DNA of 9,815 nt from Candidatus Zixiibacteriota bacterium (GCA_029933635.1 JAOZNS010000092.1:1-9815), one strand, 5' to 3'; positions 1 through 6,897 are shown, numbered from the stretch's first letter. The notes: generated from the sequence alone by a model not told the origin. Program-made: numbers and translations.

Positions 1-29
1 TTTTTTAAGCAAAAAGGTTGCAAAAGTGG

Positions 30-58
30 TTGACAGAACAGAGGTGAGAAGTTTTATT
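30..58 (+). promoter_or_regulatory. Candidate sigma70 promoter before ridA
   Basis: A perfect TTGACA (30-35) is followed after 17 nt by TTTATT (53-58), which matches four of six -10 consensus positions. It lies about 45 nt before the ridA start, a normal distance. The -10 is weak and the surrounding DNA is AT-rich, so the call is tentative. Confidence 0.4.
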
Positions 59-89
59 AAATTGTAATCCAGAAAGCAAGGCGTTTTTC

Positions 90-96
90 AAGGAGG
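90..96 (+). promoter_or_regulatory. Strong ribosome binding site of ridA
   Basis: AAGGAGG lies 7 nt before the ATG at 104. This near-perfect anti-Shine-Dalgarno match fixes the ridA start. Confidence 0.8.
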
Positions 97-103
97 AAAG
101 CCC

Positions 104-490
104 ATGCCTAAATCCATAATCCAAACGGAGAATGCCCCTCGGGCGGTGGGACCATATTCACAGGGGGTCAAGCTGGAGAAAGAATCGCTGATCTTCGTCT
201 CCGGACAGATAGCACTGGATCCCAAAACCGGCGACAGGGTGCAAGGAGGCATCGTTCAGGAGACCCGACAGGTTTTGGAGAACCTCAAGGCTATCCTGGA
301 GGCGGCTGGTTCCAGTTTGGAAAAGGTGGTGAAGACCACAGTCTTTTTGCATAGCATGGACGATTTTGGTGTGATGAACGAGATATACAGCCAATACTTC
401 AAAACTGATCCTCCGGCCCGATCGACCTTGGAGGTCTCTCGCCTTCCAAAGGGAATGAAGATCGAAATGGAGGCTGTAGCTTATGCGTGA
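104..490 (+). CDS. ridA: RidA family reactive intermediate (enamine/imine) deaminase
   Basis: This is a 128-residue cytoplasmic protein of the RidA/YjgF/UK114 family, which is usually about 125-130 residues and trimeric. RidA hydrolyses 2-aminoacrylate and other enamines or imines released by PLP enzymes to 2-keto acids and ammonia, protecting PLP enzymes from damage. Visible family features are the N-terminal AVGPYSQ (Tyr18), FVSGQ (32-36), and the C-terminal PPARSTLEV block. Its Arg106 corresponds to the substrate-carboxylate-binding arginine of active RidA. Glu121 in the IEMEAVA ending is the other conserved position. The Cys often found just after the arginine is Thr108 here, which is common in the family. 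The start is supported by AAGGAGG 7 nt upstream. The next gene is an aminotransferase, a plausible source of substrate, but 412 nt and its own promoter candidate separate them. Family assignment is secure; the exact substrate is inferred. Confidence 0.95.
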   Translation: MPKSIIQTENAPRAVGPYSQGVKLEKESLIFVSGQIALDPKTGDRVQGGIVQETRQVLENLKAILEAAGSSLEKVVKTTVFLHSMDDFGVMNEIYSQYFKTDPPARSTLEVSRLPKGMKIEMEAVAYA

Positions 491-800
491 AAGTCGCCCC
501 TGACCATCGATAAACCCGAAAGACCTCTCCGTTGATCTTATTTTATTCTATTCTCTGATTTTCTATTGAAAACAAGAATTTTGCATCGCTCCTTAAAGTT
601 GGTGGTCCAAAGCTTTCGCCCAAAAGATGCTCCTTTGGGGGCAATCCAGGAATTAAAGTCCCCATCTCAGCGAAGGTCATAAATTTGCTACATCTGGAAC
701 AACACCGATTTGGCATCTCGGCGAGGGCTCGCACAACTTAGAGCGGGTCATATTATTTTTTGACCTTCCCTCGGCTCCCCAGGATTTCTCCATGATGGTT

Positions 801-826
801 ATCACCCATATCAAATGGGGATTTTT
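801..826 (+). terminator. Candidate intrinsic terminator upstream of the aminotransferase promoter
   Basis: CCCAT (805-809) pairs with ATGGG (815-819) around a 5-nt loop. The stem extends by three more pairs past a bulged A (801-803 with 820-822). Five T residues follow (822-826). It sits just before the TTGACA at 831, a sensible place to end transcripts coming from ridA. The stem is short and bulged, so confidence is moderate. Confidence 0.45.
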
Positions 827-830
827 CAGT

Positions 831-859
831 TTGACAACGATGTTCAATTTGCTTACTTT
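831..859 (+). promoter_or_regulatory. Candidate promoter of the aminotransferase-ROK unit
   Basis: A perfect TTGACA (831-836) is followed after 17 nt by TACTTT (854-859), which matches only three of six -10 positions. It lies directly after the terminator-like hairpin and about 45 nt before the ATG at 903. The -35 is good and the -10 is poor. Confidence 0.4.
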
Positions 860-890
860 GGTGTAACTTGTAGGTGGTTATGTTTGAAAA

Positions 891-897
891 AAAGGAG
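891..897 (+). promoter_or_regulatory. Ribosome binding site of the aminotransferase
   Basis: AAAGGAG lies 5 nt before the ATG at 903. It supports this start over the internal ATG at codon 13. Confidence 0.75.
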
Positions 898-902
898 ATT
901 TT

Positions 903-2099
903 ATGAGATCACCCCAGATTTCCCAAAGGGCAAATGATATGCCACCTTCGCCCATAAGGAAGTTGGTTCCTCTGGCTGAGGAGGCAAAGAAAAGGGGCAT
1001 AAAGATCTTTCATCTTAACATCGGACAGCCGGACATCCCCACTCCCCCGGAGTTTATGAATGCGGTTCGAAATTACCAAGAGGAGGTATTAGCCTATGGT
1101 AACTCGAAGGGGAGCCAAAAACTTCTTTCAGCTTTGGTGCGATATTACCAAAGAAGGAACATACAGGTGGAGGAAAAGGATATCCAGGTGACCACCGGTG
1201 GCAGTGAAGCTATAATCTTCGCCATGATCTGTGTGGCCGATGTGGGAGAAGAGATCATAGTGTTTGAGCCATTTTATACCAATTATAATGGCTTTGCCCA
1301 AATGGCGGATGTCAAATTAACTCCCCTAACGCTGAAAGCAGAGAACGGTTTCCATCTCCCCTTCAGAGAAAAAATAGAAGAAAAAATTACCTCAAGGACT
1401 CGGGCCATTTTGGTATGCTCCCCCAATAACCCCACCGGAACCGTCTATACCCGGGAGGAGATGGAGATGATAGCTGACATTTGCAAAAAACATCACCTGT
1501 TTGTTCTCTCCGATGAGGTATACCGAGAGTTTATCTATGAAGGGAAACATACCAGCATCATGAACATCCAGGGTATCTCCAATCAGGCAATTCTTTTGGA
1601 TTCTGTTTCCAAAAGATTTAGCGCCTGCGGGGCCAGGATTGGTTGTCTGGTTTCCAAAAGCCAAGAGGTGATGGATGCGGCGTTGAGACTGGGTCAGGCC
1701 AGACTGTGTTCCCCTTCCATAGAACAATTTGGCGCCTCCGCCGCCCTTGAGATACCTGATGATTATTTTGAAAGGATGGCCTCGGAGTACAAAAGACGCA
1801 GAGACACAGTCTATGAGGAGTTGATGAAAATTCCTGGAGTGATATGTCTCAAACCCAGTGGTGCGTTTTACATCATGGCCAAGCTTCCGGTCAACGATAT
1901 CGAGGATTTTGCCCGCTGGATGCTGACCGATTTCAGTTTGGATGGCGAAACAACCATGATCGCTCCCGGACCAGGATTCTACGCCACTCCAGGAAAGGGC
2001 TTGGATGAGGCCAGAATAGCCTACGTTTTGAATGTGAATGATTTAAAGAAAGCCATGAGAATTCTGGCTAAGGGAATCGAGACCTATAACAGCAGGTGA
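903..2099 (+). CDS. Class I PLP-dependent aminotransferase, aspartate-aminotransferase-like
   Basis: This 398-residue, fold-type I aminotransferase is of typical full length (about 390-400). It transfers the amino group of an amino acid to a 2-oxo acid with a pyridoxal-phosphate cofactor, in the cytosol as a dimer. Visible active-site blocks are LNIGQPD (38-44), TTGGSEA (97-103), SPNNPTGT (173-180, Asn176), SDEVY (203-207, Asp204 for the pyridine nitrogen and Tyr207), SVSKRFSACGARIG (234-247, Schiff-base Lys237 and phosphate-binding Arg245) and EARIAY (Arg371 for the substrate carboxylate). The opening block around NDMPPSPIRKLVPLAEEAKK and the LLTDFSL/APGPGFYATPG blocks match the group usually annotated as aspartate aminotransferase in many anaerobic bacteria. 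Substrate preference cannot be read from sequence; aromatic or branched-chain acceptors are possible. The ROK kinase gene follows after 37 nt, probably co-transcribed. Confidence 0.93.
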   Translation: MRSPQISQRANDMPPSPIRKLVPLAEEAKKRGIKIFHLNIGQPDIPTPPEFMNAVRNYQEEVLAYGNSKGSQKLLSALVRYYQRRNIQVEEKDIQVTTGGSEAIIFAMICVADVGEEIIVFEPFYTNYNGFAQMADVKLTPLTLKAENGFHLPFREKIEEKITSRTRAILVCSPNNPTGTVYTREEMEMIADICKKHHLFVLSDEVYREFIYEGKHTSIMNIQGISNQAILLDSVSKRFSACGARIGCLVSKSQEVMDAALRLGQARLCSPSIEQFGASAALEIPDDYFERMASEYKRRRDTVYEELMKIPGVICLKPSGAFYIMAKLPVNDIEDFARWMLTDFSLDGETTMIAPGPGFYATPGKGLDEARIAYVLNVNDLKKAMRILAKGIETYNSR

Positions 2100-2136
2100 G
2101 AGCCTGAAAACAAAAAAAATTATTGACTAAGGATAT

Positions 2137-3126
2137 ATGAGCAAAAGAAATTTCATCGGGGTTGATCTGGGGGGGACCAATATCAAGTTCGGCGTAGTCT
2201 CTGAAAAGGGGGAAGTTTTGTATAAAGGGATGCGGTCTGCGGGAAAAAAGCTGGGAAGGGAGGGTATTCTTCAAAATTTAAACAAAGCAATTCAAAGATG
2301 TTTGATTTTCGCTGATAAGAAAGGGATGAAAATCTGTGGCATAGGTGTTGGTTCACCTGGCACGGTGAATTTAGAAACTGGCAAGATCGAAGGGTCTTGT
2401 CCCAATATCCCTCAGTTGGTGAATGTGAATCTAAAGGGGTGGCTATCCCGCTTCTTTCAATTTCCCATCAACGTGGATAACGATGCTAACGCCATGGCTT
2501 GGGCTGAATTCAAGTTCGGGGCGGCCAAAGGATACAAGGATGTGCTTTGCCTGACCATTGGGACTGGTATTGGAGGAGGAATCATTTTAGATGGGAAGCT
2601 TTTTCATGGTTCTAATTTTGCGGGAGCTGAATTCGGACACATGACCATCTGCTACGATGGGCGAAGGTGCAACTGCGGCAGCATCGGCTGCTTGGAGTCA
2701 TATGCTTCAGCCACTGCCATGGTTAAAGATACAAAAAGGCTTCTTAAAAAGGACAAAAAATCGATCATTCATAAGTTGATCGAAGGAGATCTCGAAAGGC
2801 TCACCACCAGAGTGATCTTTCAAGCTGAAAAGAGAGAAGATGCGGTGGCTTCGAGGGTGATAAATCAGACCTGTGTTTATTTGGGGGCGGGGATTGCCAG
2901 CGCGGTAAATCTTTTGAACCCGCAAATTATAGTGATCGGTGGTGGGGTCTCCTTGGGGGGACAGAGCTTCATTGATAGAATCGAAAGTCAAGTAAAGAGA
3001 AAGGCTTTCCCTTCTGCTGCTAAGAGTTTGAAGATCACCAGAGCTGAACTGGGCAACCATGCTGGTTTTATCGGAGCTGCTTTGTTAGTCGAAAATGGGT
3101 TGAGCATGACCAGGCAGGTTAGATGA
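2137..3126 (+). CDS. ROK family sugar kinase, glucokinase-like
   Basis: This 329-residue kinase is of the ROK (repressor, ORF, kinase) family. It has no N-terminal helix-turn-helix, so it is an enzyme rather than a ROK repressor. It should phosphorylate glucose or a related hexose or amino sugar at the expense of ATP in the cytosol. Visible are the phosphate-binding VDLGGTNIK (9-17), the sugar-binding and catalytic VDNDANA (113-119, Asp116 as the base), the second ATP motif TIGTGIGGG (140-148), and the ROK signature with zinc site. That signature starts at AEFGH (Glu165, His168) and continues with Cys178, Cys180 and Cys185 in CNCGSIGCLE, ending at Glu187. IGGGVSLGG near 267-275 is the adenosine-binding region. 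The start is fixed by the family's N terminus, though the ribosome binding site (AAGGA, 2129-2133) is only 3 nt from the ATG. A clear terminator follows the stop. The exact sugar is unknown. Confidence 0.93.
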   Translation: MSKRNFIGVDLGGTNIKFGVVSEKGEVLYKGMRSAGKKLGREGILQNLNKAIQRCLIFADKKGMKICGIGVGSPGTVNLETGKIEGSCPNIPQLVNVNLKGWLSRFFQFPINVDNDANAMAWAEFKFGAAKGYKDVLCLTIGTGIGGGIILDGKLFHGSNFAGAEFGHMTICYDGRRCNCGSIGCLESYASATAMVKDTKRLLKKDKKSIIHKLIEGDLERLTTRVIFQAEKREDAVASRVINQTCVYLGAGIASAVNLLNPQIIVIGGGVSLGGQSFIDRIESQVKRKAFPSAAKSLKITRAELGNHAGFIGAALLVENGLSMTRQVR

Positions 3127-3194
3127 ATCCAAACCCTATAGCACTTATTTGCTTAATCTACCGAATCCTATATTGTTTGAAGGATCATCCGTGG

Positions 3195-3221
3195 GGGCTT
3201 GATAAATCAAGCCCGCTTTTT
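3195..3221 (+). terminator. Intrinsic terminator after the ROK kinase gene
   Basis: GGGCTTGA (3195-3202) pairs perfectly with TCAAGCCC (3207-3214) around a TAAA loop. After GC, five T residues follow (3217-3221). It lies about 70 nt past the ROK stop, between convergent genes. No T run follows on the minus strand, so it ends plus-strand transcription only. Confidence 0.88.
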
Positions 3222-3254
3222 CTATGATTGATGACGTTCCCGGACAGCAAGTTT

Positions 3255-4226
3255 TTATTCGTTGAACTGATTTACCGCCCGCACCATGTTTTTCAGCTTT
3301 TTCTGTGCCTGGGCGTGAGGTAAAAATTCTAATCCACAGGAAGGGTTGATGTAAATTTTCTCCTCGGGGATCTTTTTGGTGATCTTCTCGAAGATGGTCC
3401 ACAGCTCGGATTGGCTTTCCATCCTAGTATTTCGTGCATCCACACAACCGACCCCAATTTCCTTTTTCGCATCGTTGTATTCCAAAAGCAGATCGAGATT
3501 TTCCTTTTTGCTCACCACATCCACCCCGATTATGTCCACGGGAAGCTCGAAAAGAGCTGGCACTAAATCCTTGATGGAACCGAAATAAAGATACAAAGCG
3601 ATTTTGGACTTCAGCCCTTCGGTGAGTACCTTTAAGGACCCTTCCACCAGTTTGAGTTTATCCGGATGGAAACACAAAGCGGGCTCATCGATCTGGATTA
3701 TCCTTGCACCTTCTTGGCTTAGCTTCTCTGCCTCCTTGTGCAATATCCCCGCTAAATCCAAAACCAGCCTTTCCTCGTCCTGATAGAATTCATCCACAGA
3801 CAATCTGGCGAAGGTGAAAGCCCCTGGCAGAACCTGCTTAACCTCTTTTCTTGAATTTGCCCGGGCAAATTTGAACTCCTCCACCACTGAATAGTCTGCA
3901 AAACGAAGCTTTGATCTGATGAGGGGGCGTCGATAATAAACGTTATTGTCGAAAAATCTTAAAAGTCCTCCGATTTCGATCCCGTGGATGTTTTTGGCAA
4001 AAGGGGTGATAGGATCGTCCCAGCGAATCTGTCCATCGGTGATCAGATCCACCCCCGCTTCCTCCTGCTCTTTTATGACCCTCTTTATGGTCTTTTGATA
4101 CACCTCCTCCAGCTCTTCTTTCGTGATCTTTGCCTGATCGAACCTGTTCAGCGCTCTACGAAGATTGAGGGCGGTTTTGTCCTCGGTTATCTTGGGATAG
4201 TTTCCAACTACCGTGGTTTTAAGCAC
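3255..4226 (-). CDS. MetE-like (cobalamin-independent methionine synthase family) single-domain protein, atypical metal site
   Basis: This 323-residue protein is of the UROD/MetE-like barrel superfamily and is less than half the length of full MetE (about 750). Family blocks are the N-terminal TTVVGNYPK (4-12), DLITDGQIRWDD (60-71), LPGAFTFARLS (133-143), IQIDEPAL (177-184, Asp180 at the homocysteine-binding aspartate position), LPVDIIGVD (228-236) and INPSCGL (293-299, Cys297). The usual zinc pair His-x-Cys is absent: the matching segment reads ALYLYFGS (210-217), which resembles the catalytically inactive N-terminal half of MetE. The Glu of the HGE motif is Gln66. Only Cys297 remains of the four metal ligands. 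It may be a folate-independent or cobamide-linked methyltransferase variant, or a partner lacking methionine synthase activity. The start is GTG with AAGGA (4232-4236) 5 nt upstream. It lies 85 nt after the GAF/receiver gene, probably in the same unit. Confidence 0.82.
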   Translation of the reverse strand: MLKTTVVGNYPKITEDKTALNLRRALNRFDQAKITKEELEEVYQKTIKRVIKEQEEAGVDLITDGQIRWDDPITPFAKNIHGIEIGGLLRFFDNNVYYRRPLIRSKLRFADYSVVEEFKFARANSRKEVKQVLPGAFTFARLSVDEFYQDEERLVLDLAGILHKEAEKLSQEGARIIQIDEPALCFHPDKLKLVEGSLKVLTEGLKSKIALYLYFGSIKDLVPALFELPVDIIGVDVVSKKENLDLLLEYNDAKKEIGVGCVDARNTRMESQSELWTIFEKITKKIPEEKIYINPSCGLEFLPHAQAQKKLKNMVRAVNQFNE

Positions 4227-4231
4227 AGCTT

Positions 4232-4236
4232 TCCTT
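4232..4236 (-). promoter_or_regulatory. Ribosome binding site supporting the GTG start of the metE-like gene
   Basis: Read on the minus strand, AAGGA lies 5 nt before the GTG at 4226-4224. The next codons give LKTTVVGNYPK, the family's normal N terminus, so GTG is the likely start. Confidence 0.65.
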
Positions 4237-4311
4237 TTTGAACCTTCAGTTTCCGGTTGAATTTTTTCGTGAAGAGATAAACACAGAGGATGGAATTCAA
4301 ATTGGAGGTTT

Positions 4312-5385
4312 CTATTTTTTCAACAGGTCGGTAATTATCTTCTCCAGTTGATCAATCTGGAAGGGTTTATTCACCACGAAATCGACCTTTGAGTCCTTCA
4401 CCTTTTCGGGATCGGGTTCAACTCCCCAACCGGTGATGATCACCACCGGCATATCCGGATTCTTCTGCTTCACCGCTTTGGACACCTCCCAGCCGGAGAT
4501 ATCGGGCATCCCCAGATCGGTTATCACCAGATCGAAATCCTCCCTTTCAAACAGCTCCAGCCCTTCTTTCCCGCCAGAGGCTACCGCAGATCCCAAGTTC
4601 ATTCTCTCTAAGACGTTTACCAAAAGTTCGGTCACGATGGGTTGATCGTCGATGACCAAAACTTTCTTTGGTCTTGGTGGGGCTTTTCTTTCTCCTTGGA
4701 TGGTCATCATCTCTTCTATGCTCAGTTCATCTCCAGAAGGAAGCACAGCCTCTTTGTTTCTTCGGGGCTCTTTGGTGATTGCCTCTGAGCGGGTCCGTTC
4801 CAATCTCTCCACACAGGAAAGGACCCTATCCTTCAAGCGATCTTGAGCCCATAAGATCTCTGAGGAGGGAACATCCTTTCTCCCTTTATATCTGAAACGG
4901 AAAAGCTCGATGCTTCCCAAAATTTGAATCAGAAACTCATCCAAGTTGTCGGAAAGATATCGGGAGAAAAGATCCAGCACTCCCCCCACCTGTCCGCCCA
5001 AAAGGCTTATGATCCTTGCATCTTCTTCTTTGAATCGAGCCTTTTCTTGGCTGAACAGGACCAGGATTCCCCAGAGCTTCTCCTCAGAAGAGACCGGCAC
5101 GGCGATCATAGACTTCAAGCCCTGACCCTCTATCAAAAAAGATAAGCTACCTTCGGTTTCCTGAAGATCGTTTACGATCTGAGGAATTCGGGTCTGGATC
5201 AAACGCTTGAAAGCTCCCGACTCCGCCTTGAACCTTCTTCGGCTTTGAACCAGATCCTCCGGGAAACCACAGGAATACACAAAGCTCAGCTCAGAACTTA
5301 GGGGATCGAGCCGAAGGATGACTAAGTGTTTAATTCCAAAAAAGTCGGTTAACGGTTTGGCTACAATTTCAAATATCCTTTGCAT
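4312..5385 (-). CDS. GAF domain - degenerate linker - response regulator receiver protein
   Basis: This 357-residue cytosolic signalling protein starts with a GAF sensor domain (about 5-140). AVPVSSEEKLWGILVLFSQEKARFKEEDARIISLLGGQ is its closing strand and helix region. A helical segment (about 141-200) starts LSDNLDEFL and continues IQILGSIEL, resembling the dimerisation helices of GAF/PAS histidine kinases, but Ser145 stands where the phosphorylated His would be. No ATPase domain follows. After a charged linker (200-239) comes a complete CheY-like receiver (240-357) with acidic pair Asp246/Asp247, phospho-acceptor Asp290 in VITDLGMP, Thr318 in IITGWG and Lys340 in NKPF. No DNA-binding or enzymatic output domain is present, so output is probably by protein interaction, and a separate kinase must phosphorylate it. 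Its start lies 24 nt after the miaB stop, with an upstream AAGG and an in-frame stop just before, so the start is fixed and co-transcription with miaB is likely. Confidence 0.88.
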   Translation of the reverse strand: MQRIFEIVAKPLTDFFGIKHLVILRLDPLSSELSFVYSCGFPEDLVQSRRRFKAESGAFKRLIQTRIPQIVNDLQETEGSLSFLIEGQGLKSMIAVPVSSEEKLWGILVLFSQEKARFKEEDARIISLLGGQVGGVLDLFSRYLSDNLDEFLIQILGSIELFRFRYKGRKDVPSSEILWAQDRLKDRVLSCVERLERTRSEAITKEPRRNKEAVLPSGDELSIEEMMTIQGERKAPPRPKKVLVIDDQPIVTELLVNVLERMNLGSAVASGGKEGLELFEREDFDLVITDLGMPDISGWEVSKAVKQKNPDMPVVIITGWGVEPDPEKVKDSKVDFVVNKPFQIDQLEKIITDLLKK

Positions 5386-5409
5386 ACCGCCTTCTTTATC
5401 TTAGAACGA

Positions 5410-6756
5410 TTAATTGATCGGAGTTTTTTCAAAAATCTGGTGTTGCACCTCTCCAAAAAGGGTGAAGCTATCTGAGCTACTTATCCTCACGGAAACAATT
5501 TTTCCCAGCAGATCCTCATTTCCATCGACGATCACCGTCTTGTTGGATCTGGTCTTGCCCTTCCATTTGTTTTGGTTCCTTCTGCTTCTCTCATCGACAA
5601 GAACTTCAAATATCTTTCCCAGAAGCCTTTGATTTTTTCGTCCGGATATTTCTTTCTGAAGCTGGATGATGGCGTGAAGTCGGTTAAGCTTCTCATCTTC
5701 AGGCACATCGTCTTTCAACTGAGCGGCTTTGGTCCCCTCCCGCACCGAATAGCGGAACATGAAAGCGGAGTCGAACTCCACCTTTCTCAAAAGCTTAAGC
5801 GTCTGCTCAAAATCCTCTTCCGTCTCGGAGGGAAAGCCCACGATTATGTCAGTGGAGAGGCTTACATCCTCTACCCGCTTTTTGATTCGATCTGTTAACT
5901 TCAGATAATCGCTTGAAGTATAGCCGCGGTTCATCTTTTTTAAAATTCGATCTGATCCGGATTGCAAGGGAAGATGAATGTGTTCACACAGCTTGGGGAG
6001 CGTAGCCATCTTTTCAACCAGCCTTTCGGACAAGTCCTTGGGATGAGAGGTCATGAAGCGAATCCACTCGATATCTGTCTGGTCGTTTACCACCTGCAGA
6101 AGATCTGCGAAATCTTTGCCTTCAAACTGGTAGGAGTTGACATTCTGTCCGATCAGGGTGACCTCTTTGCAACCGGACCGAGCCAAAAGCTGAACCTCCC
6201 TTATTATCTGCTGGATGGGGCGATGTGTTTCCGGTCCTCGGACGTAAGGAACCACACAATAGGAACAAAAGTTATTGCATCCCCGGGAGACAGCTACAAA
6301 GGAGGTGAAACGAATCTTTCGATGGGGAAGCACCTCTTTTTCCCATATCTTCTGCGAATCAAATTCATTGCGAGAAGAGCAGATGGCCAGCTGAGATTTT
6401 TTTGGGTGATTTTGCAAATATTCAGGAAGCTGAAGAATTCGATCCGGACCCACAACCAAATCCAGATAAGGCATCTTTTCTGTCAGCGCTTGGCCTAATC
6501 TCTGAGCCATGCAGCCGGCTGCCACCAGCACAACCTCTGGATTTTTTTGTTTGTATCTACAAAATTCGGAAAGCCTTCCCCAAGCCCTTCTTTCAGCCTT
6601 TTCTCTGACCGAACAGGTGTTCAGAACAATGATGTCCGCATCCCTCGGTGTTTTCGTCATCCTATATCCCTGGGAAAGAAGCGAACTTTTCAATCTTTCG
6701 GAGTCGTAGACGTTCATCTGACATCCAAACGTCTGCAGGTATACCCTTTTTGCCAT
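5410..6756 (-). CDS. miaB: tRNA-2-methylthio-N6-isopentenyladenosine37 synthase MiaB
   Basis: This 448-residue radical-SAM methylthiotransferase is of normal MiaB length. It adds the methylthio group to C2 of isopentenyl-adenosine at position 37 of tRNAs reading UNN codons, using two SAM and two iron-sulfur clusters. The N-terminal UPF0004 domain opens with TFGCQMNVYDSE and supplies Cys12, Cys48 (NTCSVREKAE) and Cys82 (AAGCMAQR) for the auxiliary cluster. The radical-SAM motif SRGCNNFCSYC gives Cys160, Cys164 and Cys167. HLPLQSGSDRILKKMNRGY is the classic MiaB block further on. The last 70 or so residues form a TRAM RNA-binding domain. CQMN and the overall pattern favour MiaB over RimO or MtaB. 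The ribosome binding site before the ATG is weak (AAGAG). A near-ideal promoter lies about 50 nt upstream, and the GAF/receiver gene follows after 24 nt. Confidence 0.95.
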   Translation of the reverse strand: MAKRVYLQTFGCQMNVYDSERLKSSLLSQGYRMTKTPRDADIIVLNTCSVREKAERRAWGRLSEFCRYKQKNPEVVLVAAGCMAQRLGQALTEKMPYLDLVVGPDRILQLPEYLQNHPKKSQLAICSSRNEFDSQKIWEKEVLPHRKIRFTSFVAVSRGCNNFCSYCVVPYVRGPETHRPIQQIIREVQLLARSGCKEVTLIGQNVNSYQFEGKDFADLLQVVNDQTDIEWIRFMTSHPKDLSERLVEKMATLPKLCEHIHLPLQSGSDRILKKMNRGYTSSDYLKLTDRIKKRVEDVSLSTDIIVGFPSETEEDFEQTLKLLRKVEFDSAFMFRYSVREGTKAAQLKDDVPEDEKLNRLHAIIQLQKEISGRKNQRLLGKIFEVLVDERSRRNQNKWKGKTRSNKTVIVDGNEDLLGKIVSVRISSSDSFTLFGEVQHQIFEKTPIN

Positions 6757-6804
6757 GATTTTCTCTTAATCTCAAACGATATGTTCAATAACGTTCTCAA
6801 AGGA

Positions 6805-6832
6805 ATTATAACTTTTAACCCTTATTTGTCAA
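6805..6832 (-). promoter_or_regulatory. Consensus sigma70-type promoter of the miaB unit
   Basis: On the minus strand, TTGACA (6832-6827) is followed after 16 nt by TATAAT (6810-6805); both hexamers are perfect. The predicted transcription start is about 40 nt before the miaB ATG at 6756. This is the strongest promoter in the window and separates miaB from the DUF5916 gene upstream. Confidence 0.8.
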
Positions 6833-6838
6833 GTTTTA

Positions 6839-6862
6839 AAAAGAGGGTCTCTTTAGACTTGC
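6839..6862 (-). terminator. Weak terminator-like hairpin after the DUF5916 gene
   Basis: On the minus strand AAAGAG, a 3-nt ACC loop and CTCTTT form a 6-bp stem that runs into a short T tract, about 100 nt past the DUF5916 stop and just before the miaB promoter. The stem has only two G-C pairs, so termination would be inefficient. Confidence 0.25.
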
Positions 6863-6885
6863 AAGGAATTCATGAGGGGGAACGC

Positions 6886-6897
6886 TCCCAATTGGGA
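6886..6897. repeat. 12-bp perfect palindrome upstream of the miaB promoter
   Basis: TCCCAATTGGGA is fully self-complementary. It lies about 54 nt upstream of the -35 of the miaB promoter and could be a regulator site. An overlapping GGGA/TCCC mini-stem shares its left arm. There is no direct evidence of function. Confidence 0.3.

Larger units (their letters stand above)
491..902. other. Gene-poor intergenic stretch between ridA and the aminotransferase
   Basis: This 412-nt stretch has no convincing gene. It holds a terminator-like hairpin (801-826), a candidate promoter (831-859) and the aminotransferase ribosome binding site (891-897). A 63-codon minus-strand reading frame (543-734, GTG start) carries a Cys-Cys-x-x-Cys cluster near its N terminus but has no recognisable ribosome binding site. 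I could not link it to a family. A weak 5-bp stem (GGTCA/TGACC) surrounds a T-rich loop near 747-768. No tRNA or known riboswitch is recognisable. Confidence 0.5.

Noticed and set aside
2137..3126. ROK protein as a transcriptional repressor
   Set aside because: The ATP- and sugar-binding motifs begin at residue 9, with no room for the N-terminal helix-turn-helix of ROK repressors.
3255..4226. MetE-like gene as a truncated full-length metE
   Set aside because: It has its own ribosome binding site, a normal family N terminus and a complete C-terminal NPSCGL block, and no second half is nearby. It is a single-domain family member rather than a fragment.
5962..6498. 178-codon plus-strand frame inside miaB
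   Set aside because: It is antisense to a strongly conserved radical-SAM gene and has no family features; it is a shadow.
5410..6756. Methylthiotransferase as RimO or MtaB
   Set aside because: TFGCQMNVYDSE, NTCSVREKAE and HLPLQSGSDRILKKMNRGY match the MiaB pattern, and the length fits MiaB.
6876..6897. GC-rich mini-stem (GGGA/TCCC) as terminator of the DUF5916 gene
   Set aside because: The stem is only 4 bp and no T run follows on either strand.
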